64,000 nt of DNA from Cohnella zeiphila. Its GTDB lineage: Bacteria; Bacillota; Bacilli; Paenibacillales; Paenibacillaceae. The stretch is from assembly GCF_014212055.1 (NCBI RefSeq), contig NZ_JACJVO010000015.1, positions 1 through 64,000 on the forward strand. The letters run 5' to 3'. Below the pieces are notes generated by a model. That model was given only the letters and a program-made list of their open reading frames with translations, had not been told where the DNA came from and did no database searches. Positions within the stretch are counted from its first letter, which is position 1, and every line of letters begins with the position of its first letter. Shown in pieces: positions 1-7,720 of this stretch. A program made the position numbers and the translations under genes.

Positions 1-21
1 GCGTGCTTCGCTGGGCACGCG

Positions 22-55
22 AAAAAGAAAAAAGCCGAGTACGAATACTCGGCTT
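22..55 (-). terminator. Intrinsic terminator of the VOC-SDR operon
   Basis: A perfect 10-bp stem (32-41 with 46-55, loop CGAA) is followed on the minus strand by a T-rich run (22-33). It lies 18 bases past the stop codon of the SDR gene and ends that transcript. Confidence 0.9.
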
Positions 56-72
56 GGAGAGAAAATGACCGT

Positions 73-780
73 TCAGATCGGCATCGGACGTCCCGCGTAA
101 TCGACGAAAAACAGATCGTCCGGAACCTGCGTCTTTCCTTCGATCATGTCCAGGATGCCCCGGGCGCTGTCCTCCGCGGCCAGCGGCGCCGCCTGTCCGC
201 CCATATCCGTTCGCATCCAGCCGGGGTGAACGGCCAGCACCCGGATGCCGCGCTGCTTCAGCTCCTCGTTGAGCTGCTTGGAGAACATGTTCAGCGCAAG
301 CTTCGACAGCGCGTACGGGTAGTCGCCGCCGTAAGCTCCGGAGAAGCTTCCCGCTTCCGACGAGATGTTGATCAGCATGTCCGCGCCGGATTTGCCTTCC
401 CGAATAAGAGGAATCAAGTGCTTCGCCGCCATCATCGGCCCGAACAGATTGACGTCGAACGTCCGCCGGACGTCGTCCATCGACAGCGAGGCGATTCTCT
501 GGTCCCGGCCCAGCAGCACGCCCGCATTGTTGACGATCGCGTCCAACTCGAAGGCATCCTGTCTCAGCCGATCGGCAAGTTGCCGGGCATCCTCTTCGGA
601 TTCGACCGTCAGCGACTCGATCCGGATTTGACCGGAATAAGCATCCGCCAATGCCTTCAGCCCGGCGGGCGGCGCGGACGCGTCCCGTACGCACGCCACA
701 GCCTGATGCCCGCGCTCCAGCGCCTGCTTCGCCAATTCCAATCCCAATCCGCGTCCGGCTCCGGTAATGAGAATGTTCAT
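73..780 (-). CDS. SDR family NAD(P)-dependent oxidoreductase
   Basis: This 235-residue protein is a classical short-chain dehydrogenase/reductase. The N-terminal TGAGRGLG motif binds the NAD(P) cofactor, NNAG lies at about residue 86, and the catalytic YxxxK reads YALSK near residue 155, with a serine about a dozen residues before it. It resembles the CsgA/C-factor-like subgroup of small cytosolic SDRs, whose substrate cannot be read from sequence. Its ATG overlaps the stop of the upstream VOC gene by four bases (ATGA), so the two are probably translationally coupled. Both probably answer to the LacI-type repressor encoded just upstream. Confidence 0.9.
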   Translation of the reverse strand: MNILITGAGRGLGLELAKQALERGHQAVACVRDASAPPAGLKALADAYSGQIRIESLTVESEEDARQLADRLRQDAFELDAIVNNAGVLLGRDQRIASLSMDDVRRTFDVNLFGPMMAAKHLIPLIREGKSGADMLINISSEAGSFSGAYGGDYPYALSKLALNMFSKQLNEELKQRGIRVLAVHPGWMRTDMGGQAAPLAAEDSARGILDMIEGKTQVPDDLFFVDYAGRPMPI

Positions 781-1232
781 CGGTCGTTCTCCAGCAGCTC
801 GATCAGAACTTTCAGGTCCTGGAACGTATCCATGTACGCGTAGCGGCCGCCCGTATATTCGCCCTTCTGCAGCAGCGGATAGCCGTTGCGCCCGAGGAGT
901 TCGATCTTCTCTTTCATGCCGTCAATGACGAACGCGATATGGTGGAAGCCTTCTCCGTTCTGATCCAGCGATTCCCGCCAGGTGCTCGGATTCGCGTCGG
1001 GTTCGATCAGTTCCAGCTGCAGCGAGCCCATATCCAGAAAAGCAAGCTTCGCCCGCGCATCCGAAGAAGCGCCGCGAAACTCCGTCCGAGCGACTTCCGG
1101 AGCGTCCGTCCAGAACCACTGCGGCTTCTCGACGCCGAAGAAGCGCGCGTACGCTTCCGACGTCTTGTCGATATCGTTCACAAGCAGACCAATCTGCGTA
1201 ATCACGCGGTTGCCGAGCAAATTCCCATCCAT
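777..1232 (-). CDS. VOC family (glyoxalase/epimerase fold) protein
   Basis: This 151-residue protein has the vicinal-oxygen-chelate fold. The motif QIGLLVNDID starts the first module, HHIAF starts the second, and acidic ends (LELIEP and IELLE) suit metal ligands. The pattern resembles methylmalonyl-CoA epimerase or lactoylglutathione-lyase-like enzymes, but the substrate is unknown. A GGAGAGGG ribosome binding site precedes the ATG. It is the first gene of a two-gene operon with the SDR, and an exact copy of the palindromic site found at the lacI promoter lies 29-46 bases upstream of its start. Confidence 0.88.
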   Translation of the reverse strand: MDGNLLGNRVITQIGLLVNDIDKTSEAYARFFGVEKPQWFWTDAPEVARTEFRGASSDARAKLAFLDMGSLQLELIEPDANPSTWRESLDQNGEGFHHIAFVIDGMKEKIELLGRNGYPLLQKGEYTGGRYAYMDTFQDLKVLIELLENDR

Positions 1233-1260
1233 CCGTTAACCCTCTCCTTCATTCATCTTA

Positions 1261-1278
1261 ATGAACACGCGTTTACAA
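1261..1278. promoter_or_regulatory. LacI-type operator upstream of the VOC-SDR operon
   Basis: The 18-mer ATGAACACGCGTTTACAA occurs here and again, base for base, at 2396-2413 in front of the lacI-type gene. On the minus strand its core is an imperfect palindrome centred on CG (TGTAAACG/CGTGTTCA), the usual form of LacI/GalR-family operators. That the local repressor binds it is an inference. Confidence 0.8.
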
Positions 1279-1285
1279 AAGCGGT

Positions 1286-1317
1286 AAAAAAGCCCGCGGG
1301 CTACCCGCCCCGCGGCT
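1286..1317 (-). terminator. Intrinsic terminator after the lacI-type gene
   Basis: A GC-rich stem (1309-1317 with 1291-1300, one bulged base) is followed by T6 on the minus strand. It separates the regulator transcript from the VOC-SDR operon, whose operator lies just downstream. Confidence 0.85.
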
Positions 1318-1327
1318 GCCGGTCCGC

Positions 1328-2383
1328 TCACAGCGGCCGGCAGGAGTCCCGCACGATCAGGCGGGAGCCGGCCGGGGGCTCCTCCGGCGCCTGGCCGGCG
1401 GCTTCGCCTTCGATCCGGACGATCAGCGACTCCGTCAACTGGCGCATCATGCCGTCGAAGTCCACCTTGACCGTCGTCAGCGCCGGCTGGAAGCGGGCGC
1501 TCAGCGCATGATCGTCGAAGCCGACGACCGACAAGTCTTCCGGGACGGACAAGCCCTGCTCGCGAAGAGCGCGGATGGCGCCGAAAGCGACGCTGTCGTT
1601 CGCCATGACAATCGCCGTCGGCCGTTCTTCGCCGCTTCGCAAGAACGATCGCATCGCCTCGTACCCTTCTTCCTCGTGGAAGCCGGCCGGCAGCACCCAG
1701 CGCGGTTCCACCGGCAAACCGTGCTCCTTCATCGCGGCCAGAAAGCCGTCATACTTGTCCTGGCCGGAAAGCCGCTTCATGTCGCCGTTGACGATCCCGA
1801 TCCGCTTGTGTCCCAGGCCGGCCAAATAACCGACCGCGAGCAGCATGCCCCGCTCGTTGTCGAAGTTGACGACGACCCGGTTCGGCTCGTTCCTCCCCGG
1901 CAAATGCTGATCGACCAGCCCGATCTTGAACCCTTCGGCGATCAGCTCCTCGATCAGCGGCTCCTCGTTCGCCGCGCCGATGAAGATGCCGCCGTCGATG
2001 CGGCGCTGATAGAAGATGTCCTTGACGCTTCGCGCGCTGTCCGCATCGGAAGCGTCGCGAATGATGTGAGTCAGCACATAATAGCCCAGGGCGGACGCGT
2101 TCTCGATGACGCTCGCGATCAGCATGTTCGACAGCATGTCGCTCGAGACATGCCCGGCTTCGATCACGAACAGCCCGATCGTTCTCGTGCCTTTGCCGGC
2201 GAGAACTTGCGCGGACAGATTCGGAACATAGCGGTGCTCCTCGATGACCTTCATAACCTTGGCCCGCGTCTCGGGGGGCACATTGGCATAGTTGTTGACC
2301 ACGCGGCTCACCGTGCTCCGGGACACGCCGGCCAGCCTGGCGATCTCGACGGAATTGATCTCGGACTTCCTCAACTTGCTCAT
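1328..2383 (-). CDS. LacI/GalR family transcriptional repressor
   Basis: This 351-residue regulator has the N-terminal LacI helix-turn-helix (IARLAGVSRSTVSRVVNN, about residues 13-30) and hinge region (VPNLSAQVLAGKGTRTIGLF). A periplasmic-binding-protein-like effector domain follows, with the family signature VVGFDDHALSARFQPALTTV near the C-terminus. Such proteins usually sense a sugar or related metabolite. Identical operators occur at its own promoter and before the VOC-SDR pair, so it probably autoregulates and controls that small operon. The effector cannot be inferred. Confidence 0.92.
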   Translation of the reverse strand: MSKLRKSEINSVEIARLAGVSRSTVSRVVNNYANVPPETRAKVMKVIEEHRYVPNLSAQVLAGKGTRTIGLFVIEAGHVSSDMLSNMLIASVIENASALGYYVLTHIIRDASDADSARSVKDIFYQRRIDGGIFIGAANEEPLIEELIAEGFKIGLVDQHLPGRNEPNRVVVNFDNERGMLLAVGYLAGLGHKRIGIVNGDMKRLSGQDKYDGFLAAMKEHGLPVEPRWVLPAGFHEEEGYEAMRSFLRSGEERPTAIVMANDSVAFGAIRALREQGLSVPEDLSVVGFDDHALSARFQPALTTVKVDFDGMMRQLTESLIVRIEGEAAGQAPEEPPAGSRLIVRDSCRPL

Positions 2384-2395
2384 CTTCCTTTTCCT

Positions 2396-2413
2396 ATGAA
2401 CACGCGTTTACAA
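2396..2413. promoter_or_regulatory. LacI-type operator at the lacI promoter
   Basis: This is the exact second copy of the 18-mer at 1261-1278, here 13-30 bases upstream of the regulator start codon. It suggests negative autoregulation. Confidence 0.8.
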
Positions 2414-2507
2414 TCTCGATTCTACCAGCCGCCCCGCCAAAGGTCAACATCCCCTCCGCCGACAAGCGAGAGGGGATGAATGGAGGTTGCTCCCAGAGCG
2501 CTTCCTT

Positions 2508-2942
2508 CTATCCCGAATACGGATTTCCTTCGCGCCCGGCCCCGACAGCCGTCGTATAGCGAAACAGCGCCCATCCGGCCAGTATGTAAATCACGGCTCT
2601 TACGATCAAAAGCAACGTCAGGCCTTCGAAAGGGAAAAGGATGACGAAAGCGTACCCCCATAGGGCGATCGGCAGCTCTCGGATTCGCGGAGAAATCAGC
2701 GTCAGCCAGATGCCGGAGAAAAAGGCGAAGTACCCGATCGCGTACAACGGAATCGTCGTGAACAGCAAGTCGATCGTATCGTAGCTGGAGTAAGGCAGTA
2801 TTTTCAACAGCAGCTCGTAGAGGAAAAGCAGTCCCAACCCGCCGAACAGCGTGTACTGCGCGAACGGCAGCACAACATTCACGACGGCAAAGGATGTCAG
2901 CCATTTTCTCAATTCCCGCACCACGGCCGAAAATTGCATCAT
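2508..2942 (-). CDS. Predicted four-helix integral membrane protein
   Basis: I do not recognise this 144-residue protein. It has four hydrophobic segments (about residues 18-45, 58-80, 92-108 and 110-128), a basic N-terminus and a short polar C-terminal tail. There are no catalytic motifs. It stands alone between the lacI-type gene and a strong terminator at 3061-3095. The 124 bases between it and the lacI start hold only the operator at 2396-2413. Confidence 0.7.
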   Translation of the reverse strand: MMQFSAVVRELRKWLTSFAVVNVVLPFAQYTLFGGLGLLFLYELLLKILPYSSYDTIDLLFTTIPLYAIGYFAFFSGIWLTLISPRIRELPIALWGYAFVILFPFEGLTLLLIVRAVIYILAGWALFRYTTAVGAGREGNPYSG

Positions 2943-3060
2943 GACGTTGCCTCCTCGATTCGTTTCCTCCTATTATAAAGGCTATCTTCGGCGGAATCGG
3001 TCGAACCTCGTTGGGAAAATTCTAACTTTTTCCTCCAAAATCGGAGCCCCGTCGCCAATG

Positions 3061-3095
3061 CGAAACCCCCGGAACGGACGGTTCCGGGGGTTTCG
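3061..3095. terminator. Strong hairpin between membrane protein and DoxX genes
   Basis: A perfect 15-bp stem (3061-3075 with 3081-3095, five-base loop) lies 26 bases beyond the doxX-type stop codon. It probably terminates that minus-strand transcript; the T-tract is short. Confidence 0.75.
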
Positions 3096-3121
3096 ATCGC
3101 GTGTCCTGGATCAGCATGCCG

Positions 3122-3664
3122 TCAGCCGACGGCGCCTTTCGGATTCAGCGGCGGCTGCTTGGGCGTCCGATGGGTCAGCCTGCGCCACTCGGCCTTCAGC
3201 CACGGAAGCAAGACGTAGTCGGCTCCGAACCGGCCGGCATTGGGTCCGGCCATCAGCACGATCGTGCCGAACAGTATGAGCCAGGGATTGCTCGATATGG
3301 TTCCCGCCAGCAGGAACATGAAGTTCATCAGCATCCCGAAGAATGCCGCCGTCACGGTCAGCGCTCCCAGGATCAGCCCCGCCCCGACCAGACATTCCCC
3401 GAGCGGAATGACGACGTTGAACAGCTTCGCGTTCGGCAGGGCGAAATGATCGAGGAAAGCGACGAAGTTCGGATACAGCTTCTCCTTCGTTCCCGACTCC
3501 AGCACCGGGTTGTTCACGGCATTCTGAAGGAAGCCCGCCGCATTGAACCCTCCCGTCAGCTTGTGCCAGCCCGCATCGAGCCATTGCCACCCCAGATAGA
3601 TCCGAATCAGCACCATCAGCCCCGCGGCGATCTTATTCGTTCTCAGCCAGTTTGTCATGATCAT
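3122..3664 (-). CDS. DoxX family membrane protein
   Basis: This 180-residue protein matches the DoxX family: the N-terminal LIRIYLGWQWLDAGWHKLTGG motif region, four hydrophobic helices, and the glycine-rich ECLVGAGLILG segment around residues 88-100. Members are linked to quinone/redox membrane functions, but the exact activity of this branch is unknown. It is transcribed away from a GAF / response regulator / histidine kinase operon across a 213-base gap with two palindromes (3762-3810), so that two-component system may control it (inference). Confidence 0.85.
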   Translation of the reverse strand: MIMTNWLRTNKIAAGLMVLIRIYLGWQWLDAGWHKLTGGFNAAGFLQNAVNNPVLESGTKEKLYPNFVAFLDHFALPNAKLFNVVIPLGECLVGAGLILGALTVTAAFFGMLMNFMFLLAGTISSNPWLILFGTIVLMAGPNAGRFGADYVLLPWLKAEWRRLTHRTPKQPPLNPKGAVG

Positions 3665-3761
3665 CGTCTCCTCTCATCTCATGGCTTCATCATACCGCGG
3701 AAGCCGTTTCTCCCCCATCGGGATAAGTTCTGAAAATCGGCGTTGCTTTCCCCTATTTTCC

Positions 3762-3810
3762 AATCAGGGAGGAGACGCCATTCCCTGATTCGAAATTAGG
3801 GGAATTCCCC
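3762..3810. promoter_or_regulatory. Two palindromes between divergent doxX and GAF genes
   Basis: A perfect 9-bp inverted repeat (AATCAGGGA at 3762-3770, TCCCTGATT at 3782-3790) and a perfect palindrome GGGGAATTCCCC (3799-3810) lie between the divergent start codons. They are candidate binding sites for the NarL-type regulator encoded at 4398. A possible -10 (TACAAT) lies at 3836-3841, before the GAF gene. Confidence 0.5.
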
Positions 3811-3877
3811 GAATTACTTCGGAACCCCGACAGCTTACAATGAAAAGAAAAGAGCTACGGGAAAGCGAGGGAAGACC

Positions 3878-4354
3878 ATGGAAACGATTGACGAACGGAT
3901 CGACGCGGAGCTGTCGGATCTGCGCGAAGCGCTGGCCTCCGATGTCGCGGCGGTCGCCTGGCTTCCGGACGGACGGCCGCAATGGGCATGGTGGGCTGCG
4001 TCCGGCTGCGCGGACGATCGTTATCGCATGCTGTCCATTCGGCCGGGGCGCGGCCTGGAGGGCTCCGTTCTCCGCGTCGGCCGGGCGCTCGCTCTGGACG
4101 ACAGTCACCCGGACGCAGTCCGGAAACGGCAGGAATCGGCATTAATGAACGTCGAACGGCTCGTGGCGGCCGCCGCCTGTCCGATCGCCGCCGTCGGCTC
4201 CCCGGGCGTGCTGATGGTTGGCGCGCGGTCGGCGCGGCGCTATACGGCGGACGATCTGCTTGTCCTTCGGGAAGCCGCCGATCGAATCGGACATTGGGCA
4301 GAGGAAGCCGCGGCGAAATCCGGATCCGGCATTCAAATCCTCCCCCGGAATTGA
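3878..4354 (+). CDS. GAF domain sensor protein
   Basis: This 158-residue cytosolic protein is essentially one GAF domain: an N-terminal helix, a core with WAASGCADDRYRMLSIRPGRG and LEGSVLRVGRAL, then YTADDLLVLREAADRIGHW at the C-terminus. It opens an operon with a NarL/FixJ response regulator (44-base gap) and a PAS histidine kinase. Free-standing GAF proteins in such operons, for example NreA with NreBC, bind a small ligand and modulate the kinase, which is the likely role here. The ligand is not predictable. The start follows GCGAGGG. Confidence 0.75.
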   Translation: METIDERIDAELSDLREALASDVAAVAWLPDGRPQWAWWAASGCADDRYRMLSIRPGRGLEGSVLRVGRALALDDSHPDAVRKRQESALMNVERLVAAAACPIAAVGSPGVLMVGARSARRYTADDLLVLREAADRIGHWAEEAAAKSGSGIQILPRN

Positions 4355-4397
4355 TATGCTGGTCATAAGCTCAATCGTTAAATAAGGAGGAGACGGC

Positions 4398-5054
4398 TTG
4401 ATCCGGATCATGCTGGTTGACGACCATATCGTCGTGCGAACGGGGCTTCGCTTGCTGCTGGAGTCCCAACCGAATCTGCAGGTCGTGGCGGACGCGGCGG
4501 ACGGCGACGAGGCGATTCGCCTGTCGGAGGAGCTGAAGCCCGACGTCGTGCTGATGGATCTAAGCATGCCGCACGGCAAGGACGGCCTGACCGCCACTGC
4601 CGAGCTCAAGAAGCTGCTGCCCGAGACGAACGTTCTGATCCTGACGATGCATGACGACGATGAATACCTGTTCCGGTCCATTCACGCCGGGGCGTCGGGC
4701 TATGTGCTGAAAAGCGCGCCTCACGAGGAACTGCTGACCGCCATCGAATCGGTATTTGCCGGCAACGCCTACCTGTACCCGACCGCGACGAAGCGGTTGA
4801 TGAACGAGTATATGGACCGGGTCCGCAGCGGAGACGGCGCCGGCGCCTACGAGTCGCTCTCCGACCGGGAGCGGGAAGTGCTCGCCTGGATCGCCAAGGG
4901 CTACTCCAACAAGGAGATCGCGGAACGCCTCATCATCAGCGTGAAGACGGTCGAGACGCACAAAGCCCACCTGATGGAGAAGCTGGGACTGCGCACCCGT
5001 CCCGATCTCGTCAAATACGCGCTCAAAAAGGGGTTGCTGAACTTTGACGCCTAG
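4398..5054 (+). CDS. NarL/FixJ family response regulator
   Basis: This 218-residue regulator has a receiver domain with acidic residues D8-D9 and phosphoacceptor D54 (VVLMDLSMP), a conserved KSAPHEEL segment near residue 108, and a C-terminal LuxR-type helix-turn-helix (SLSDREREVLAWIAKGYSNK, about residues 150-170). I chose the TTG start because a perfect AAGGAGGAG lies just upstream. It overlaps the next gene by 11 bases, so kinase and regulator are translationally coupled. Likely targets are its own operon or the divergent doxX gene. Confidence 0.92.
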   Translation: MIRIMLVDDHIVVRTGLRLLLESQPNLQVVADAADGDEAIRLSEELKPDVVLMDLSMPHGKDGLTATAELKKLLPETNVLILTMHDDDEYLFRSIHAGASGYVLKSAPHEELLTAIESVFAGNAYLYPTATKRLMNEYMDRVRSGDGAGAYESLSDREREVLAWIAKGYSNKEIAERLIISVKTVETHKAHLMEKLGLRTRPDLVKYALKKGLLNFDA

Positions 5055-6168
5055 CGACAACGCGCCTTCCTCCCGTTACTCGACGGGAATCGGACAGTAC
5101 GTCGACCGGCTGCTCGTCGGCTTGGAACAGTCGGGGGACGATCCGCAAGTCCGGGAAGAACTCAGAAAGACGCTCAAGCAGCTGACCGATCTGAAGCTGG
5201 CGATGGACGAGTCGTCCATCGTGGCCCTTACGGACCGGAAAGGAAAAATTCGCTACGTTAACGATAAATTCTGTGAAATATCGAAGTACAGCCGAGAAGA
5301 GCTGATCGGCCAGGACCATCGCATCGTCAATTCGGGGTATCACGGCAAAGCGTTTTTTCGCGGGCTCTGGCAGACCATACAGGCCGGGAGGGTGTGGCGC
5401 GGCGAGCTTCGCAACCGGGCGAAGGACGGTTCTTATTATTGGGTATACACGACGATCGTCCCTTTTCTCGACGAGCAGGGCGTTCCCTATCAATTTTTGG
5501 CCATCCGCAACGAGGTGACGCCGCTCAAAAAAGCCGAAGAAGAACTGCAAAAGATGATGACGAGGGTCATGCAAATCCAGGAGGAAGAACGGAAGCGTTT
5601 CTCCCGCGAGCTGCACGACGGAATCGGCCAAAGCCTGTTCGGCCTGGCCATCCAGCTGGACCGCCTGCTCGCTCGCCCCGATCATCCCGAAGAGCTCGAG
5701 ACCTTGCGGCGCGACGTGACCGGCGTCATCGAGGAAGTGCGCAGCCTGGCGTGGGAACTGCGGCCATCGGTGCTGGACGATCTCGGCGCGGGCCCCGCCT
5801 TGCGCAGCTATTCCGAGATGTTCTCGCAGCATTACGGCATTCGCGTCCGGCTCAGCTGCAAGCTGGCGAACCGGTTGGACCGCCAGGTCGAGACCGCGTT
5901 GTACCGAATCGTTCAGGAAGCGCTCACCAATGTCGGCAAATACGCCAAGGTGACGGAAGCGGAGGTCGACGTCTGGGAGAGCGACGCCTGCGTTCACGCC
6001 CGGATCGAAGACCGGGGCGTCGGCTTCGTGCCCATGCCGGAGAGGACCGGCGTCGGCCTGTTCAGCATGGAGGAGCGGGCCCGAAGCGTCGGCGGGCAGG
6101 CGAGGGTGGAGTCGGCTCCCGGCCGGGGAACCGTCGTGACGGCCGAACTCCCCAAAGCCGGGTTCTGA
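5044..6168 (+). CDS. Cytosolic PAS-domain histidine kinase (HisKA_3)
   Basis: This 374-residue kinase lacks membrane segments. An N-terminal helix leads into one PAS/PAC domain (about 55-165; ends in FLAIRNEVTPLKKAEEELQ), then a HisKA_3 dimerisation box with phosphoacceptor H191 in RELHDGIGQSLFG. The HATPase_c domain has the N-box ALYRIVQEALTNVGKYA and G-boxes DRGVGF and GLFSMEERA. It is the natural partner of the NarL-type regulator. Unlike the oxygen sensor NreB, the PAS domain has one cysteine and no Fe-S cysteine set. The TTG start lies inside the previous gene's end. Confidence 0.9.
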   Translation: MTPSDNAPSSRYSTGIGQYVDRLLVGLEQSGDDPQVREELRKTLKQLTDLKLAMDESSIVALTDRKGKIRYVNDKFCEISKYSREELIGQDHRIVNSGYHGKAFFRGLWQTIQAGRVWRGELRNRAKDGSYYWVYTTIVPFLDEQGVPYQFLAIRNEVTPLKKAEEELQKMMTRVMQIQEEERKRFSRELHDGIGQSLFGLAIQLDRLLARPDHPEELETLRRDVTGVIEEVRSLAWELRPSVLDDLGAGPALRSYSEMFSQHYGIRVRLSCKLANRLDRQVETALYRIVQEALTNVGKYAKVTEAEVDVWESDACVHARIEDRGVGFVPMPERTGVGLFSMEERARSVGGQARVESAPGRGTVVTAELPKAGF

Positions 6169-6187
6169 ACGAACAGCCCGGCTTTTT
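6154..6187 (+). terminator. Terminator overlapping the kinase stop codon
   Basis: AAAGCCGGG (6154-6162) pairs with CCCGGCTTT (6177-6185), followed by T's. The left arm lies in the last codons of the kinase, and the tail overlaps the end of the convergent murG-like gene. Confidence 0.8.
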
Positions 6188-7265
6188 ACTTCGCCGCCGA
6201 GCGCACTAGCTCGAAGACGGAGGACAGCGCGTCCCCCTGGTCGAAGCGGTCCATCTCCCGCTTGTAGGCGTGCCTATTCTCGTAAAGCCGCTTCGCTTCC
6301 GCGGCGAGCGTCTCGGCGGTCATCTTTTCCTCGAACAGCACTTCGCAAAAGCCCGACCGGCGGAACGATTCGGCGTTCACCAACTGATCGCCCCTGCTCT
6401 GCTGTCTCGTCAGCGGAACGAGCAGCATCGGTTTGCGCAGCGCGAGAAATTCGAAGATGGAGTTGGAGCCCGCCCGGGATACGACGACGTCGGTCATGGC
6501 CAGCAAATCCGGCAACTCCTCCTGCACGTATTCGTATTGCCGATAATGAGGCGAGCGGACGGAGTCGTCCCTTTGTCCTTTCCCGCACAAGTGCACGACC
6601 TGAAAAGCCGGCGTCAGCAGCGGAAGCGCCGCCCTCACGGCCTCGTTGATCTTTCGCGCTCCCAGGCTTCCGCCCATGACCAACAGCACCGGCTTGCCGC
6701 CGGCGAAGCCGCAGAACGTCCGTCCGCGCTCGGCATTCCCCCGGCGAAGCTCCTCCCGGACGATCGGGCCCGCGTGATGGACTTTTCCTTTGCCCAGATG
6801 ATCGCCCGTCTCCGGAAACGTCGTGCATACGGCGCCGGCGAACGGAATGGATATCCGGTTGGCCAGTCCCGGCGTCAGGTCGGACTCGTGGATGACGATC
6901 GGAACGCGGTTCATCCACGCCCCCAGAACGACGGGGACCGAGACGAATCCTCCTTTGGAGAACAGCACGTCGGGCCTTTCTTTTCGAATTAATCGATATG
7001 CCTGCCAGACGCCCTTCGCGATTCGGAAGGGGTCCTTCACATTGTTCCAGTCCAAATATCTTCGGAGCTTGCCGGTCTCGATTCCGTAATAACGGACATC
7101 CCGCAGCGACGAGACGAGCTGCCGTTCGATTCCGCCCGTCGAACCGATATATTCGACCTTCCATCCCTCTTCGAGAAAGCGGGGAATGAGCGCCAGGTTC
7201 ACCGTCACGTGGCCGGCCGAGCCTCCCCCGGTAAACAGGATCTTCTTCGTAACGATCCCTCGCAA
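6186..7265 (-). CDS. MurG-like UDP-GlcNAc transferase (second-type paralogue)
   Basis: This 359-residue GT28 glycosyltransferase has the N-terminal loop FTGGGSAGHVTVN, a MurG-like middle (GKLRRYLDWNN, SKGGFVSVP) and the C-terminal UDP-sugar site (VLLVMGGSLGARKIN, VVSRAGSNSIFEFLALRKPMLLVPL). MurG adds GlcNAc to lipid I at the cytosolic membrane face. The pattern is closer to the stand-alone second MurG of Bacillus cereus-group bacteria than to the dcw-cluster MurG, and no cell-division genes are near, so this is probably an accessory copy. The TTG start lies about 17 bases after the start predicted from the 7289-7318 promoter. Confidence 0.85.
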   Translation of the reverse strand: MRGIVTKKILFTGGGSAGHVTVNLALIPRFLEEGWKVEYIGSTGGIERQLVSSLRDVRYYGIETGKLRRYLDWNNVKDPFRIAKGVWQAYRLIRKERPDVLFSKGGFVSVPVVLGAWMNRVPIVIHESDLTPGLANRISIPFAGAVCTTFPETGDHLGKGKVHHAGPIVREELRRGNAERGRTFCGFAGGKPVLLVMGGSLGARKINEAVRAALPLLTPAFQVVHLCGKGQRDDSVRSPHYRQYEYVQEELPDLLAMTDVVVSRAGSNSIFEFLALRKPMLLVPLTRQQSRGDQLVNAESFRRSGFCEVLFEEKMTAETLAAEAKRLYENRHAYKREMDRFDQGDALSSVFELVRSAAK

Positions 7266-7288
7266 TCTTTAGGTCATCTTCCCGCTTC

Positions 7289-7318
7289 ATTATACCTGTC
7301 CGGCAAAACCTTTGACAA
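7289..7318 (-). promoter_or_regulatory. murG promoter sharing its -35 with an RNA promoter
   Basis: On the minus strand TTGTCA (7318-7313), an 18-base spacer and TATAAT (7294-7289) form a near-consensus sigma-A promoter for the MurG-like gene. Its -35 overlaps by five bases the TTGACA of the plus-strand promoter at 7312-7340, so the two are back to back. Confidence 0.8.
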
Positions 7319-7340
7319 AACAATCATACTGAGGTATGAT
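7312..7340 (+). promoter_or_regulatory. Consensus promoter of a candidate non-coding RNA
   Basis: TTGACA (7312-7317), exactly 17 bases, then TATGAT (7335-7340). Transcription would start near 7347 into a region without a convincing reading frame and reach the hairpin at 7558-7587. Confidence 0.8.
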
Positions 7341-7346
7341 AAATAA

Positions 7347-7592
7347 TTGTATTAAGTGTAACCTCCGATTTTTCCTCTTTGGGTTGAATTTCCTCCCGTT
7401 CACCACCGCATTCCTTGACTAAAATCGGCTGCTTGAAGGAACACGAATTCACCACTGGCGCGGTCATCGGAACCGCAAGAACGTTGGAGAGGCAGGGCCT
7501 TCGTTGTTTTCGTGGAAGTGCTGCAGGAGAGTCCCGGTTCACGCTTATCGCATTTTAGACCCCCGTCAGGCAAGCCCTGCGGGGGTCGTCCA
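7347..7592 (+). ncRNA. Candidate structured ncRNA divergent from murG
   Basis: About 240 bases lie between a consensus promoter and a strong hairpin (GACCCCCG at 7558-7565 with CGGGGGTC at 7580-7587; inner CAGG/CCTG). Inside, CCGATTTT (7365-7372) pairs perfectly with AAAATCGG (7421-7428), enclosing a C/T-rich segment with a CCTCC motif; another CCTCC precedes the stem. A second hairpin GCGGT/ACCGC lies near 7458-7476. I see no ORF with a ribosome binding site and no match to the 6S, SRP, tmRNA or RNase P motifs I know. The CCTCC stretches could pair with Shine-Dalgarno sequences (inference). The tail after the terminator stem is only weakly T-rich. Confidence 0.5.
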
Positions 7593-7720
7593 ATTTATTG
7601 GCCTCGGGCGAGGCCAACTCAGCCGCGCGGCGGGCTCCTGGCGCTTCTTGCATGCAATACATCGCATGCGCGCTTCCGGCAGTCTTCGTCGGCGAATTCG
7701 AGACTTCGCCCCGAGACGAC

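Noticed and set aside
3878..6168. Naming the GAF/NarL/PAS-kinase operon nreABC
   Set aside because: The gene order differs and the PAS domain lacks the four Fe-S cysteines of NreB, so only the general resemblance is kept.
7347..7592. 6S RNA, SRP RNA, RNase P or tmRNA for the orphan RNA
   Set aside because: None of the conserved cores I know (for example GAGGAAAGTCC of RNase P, or the SRP GNRA/asymmetric loop) is present.
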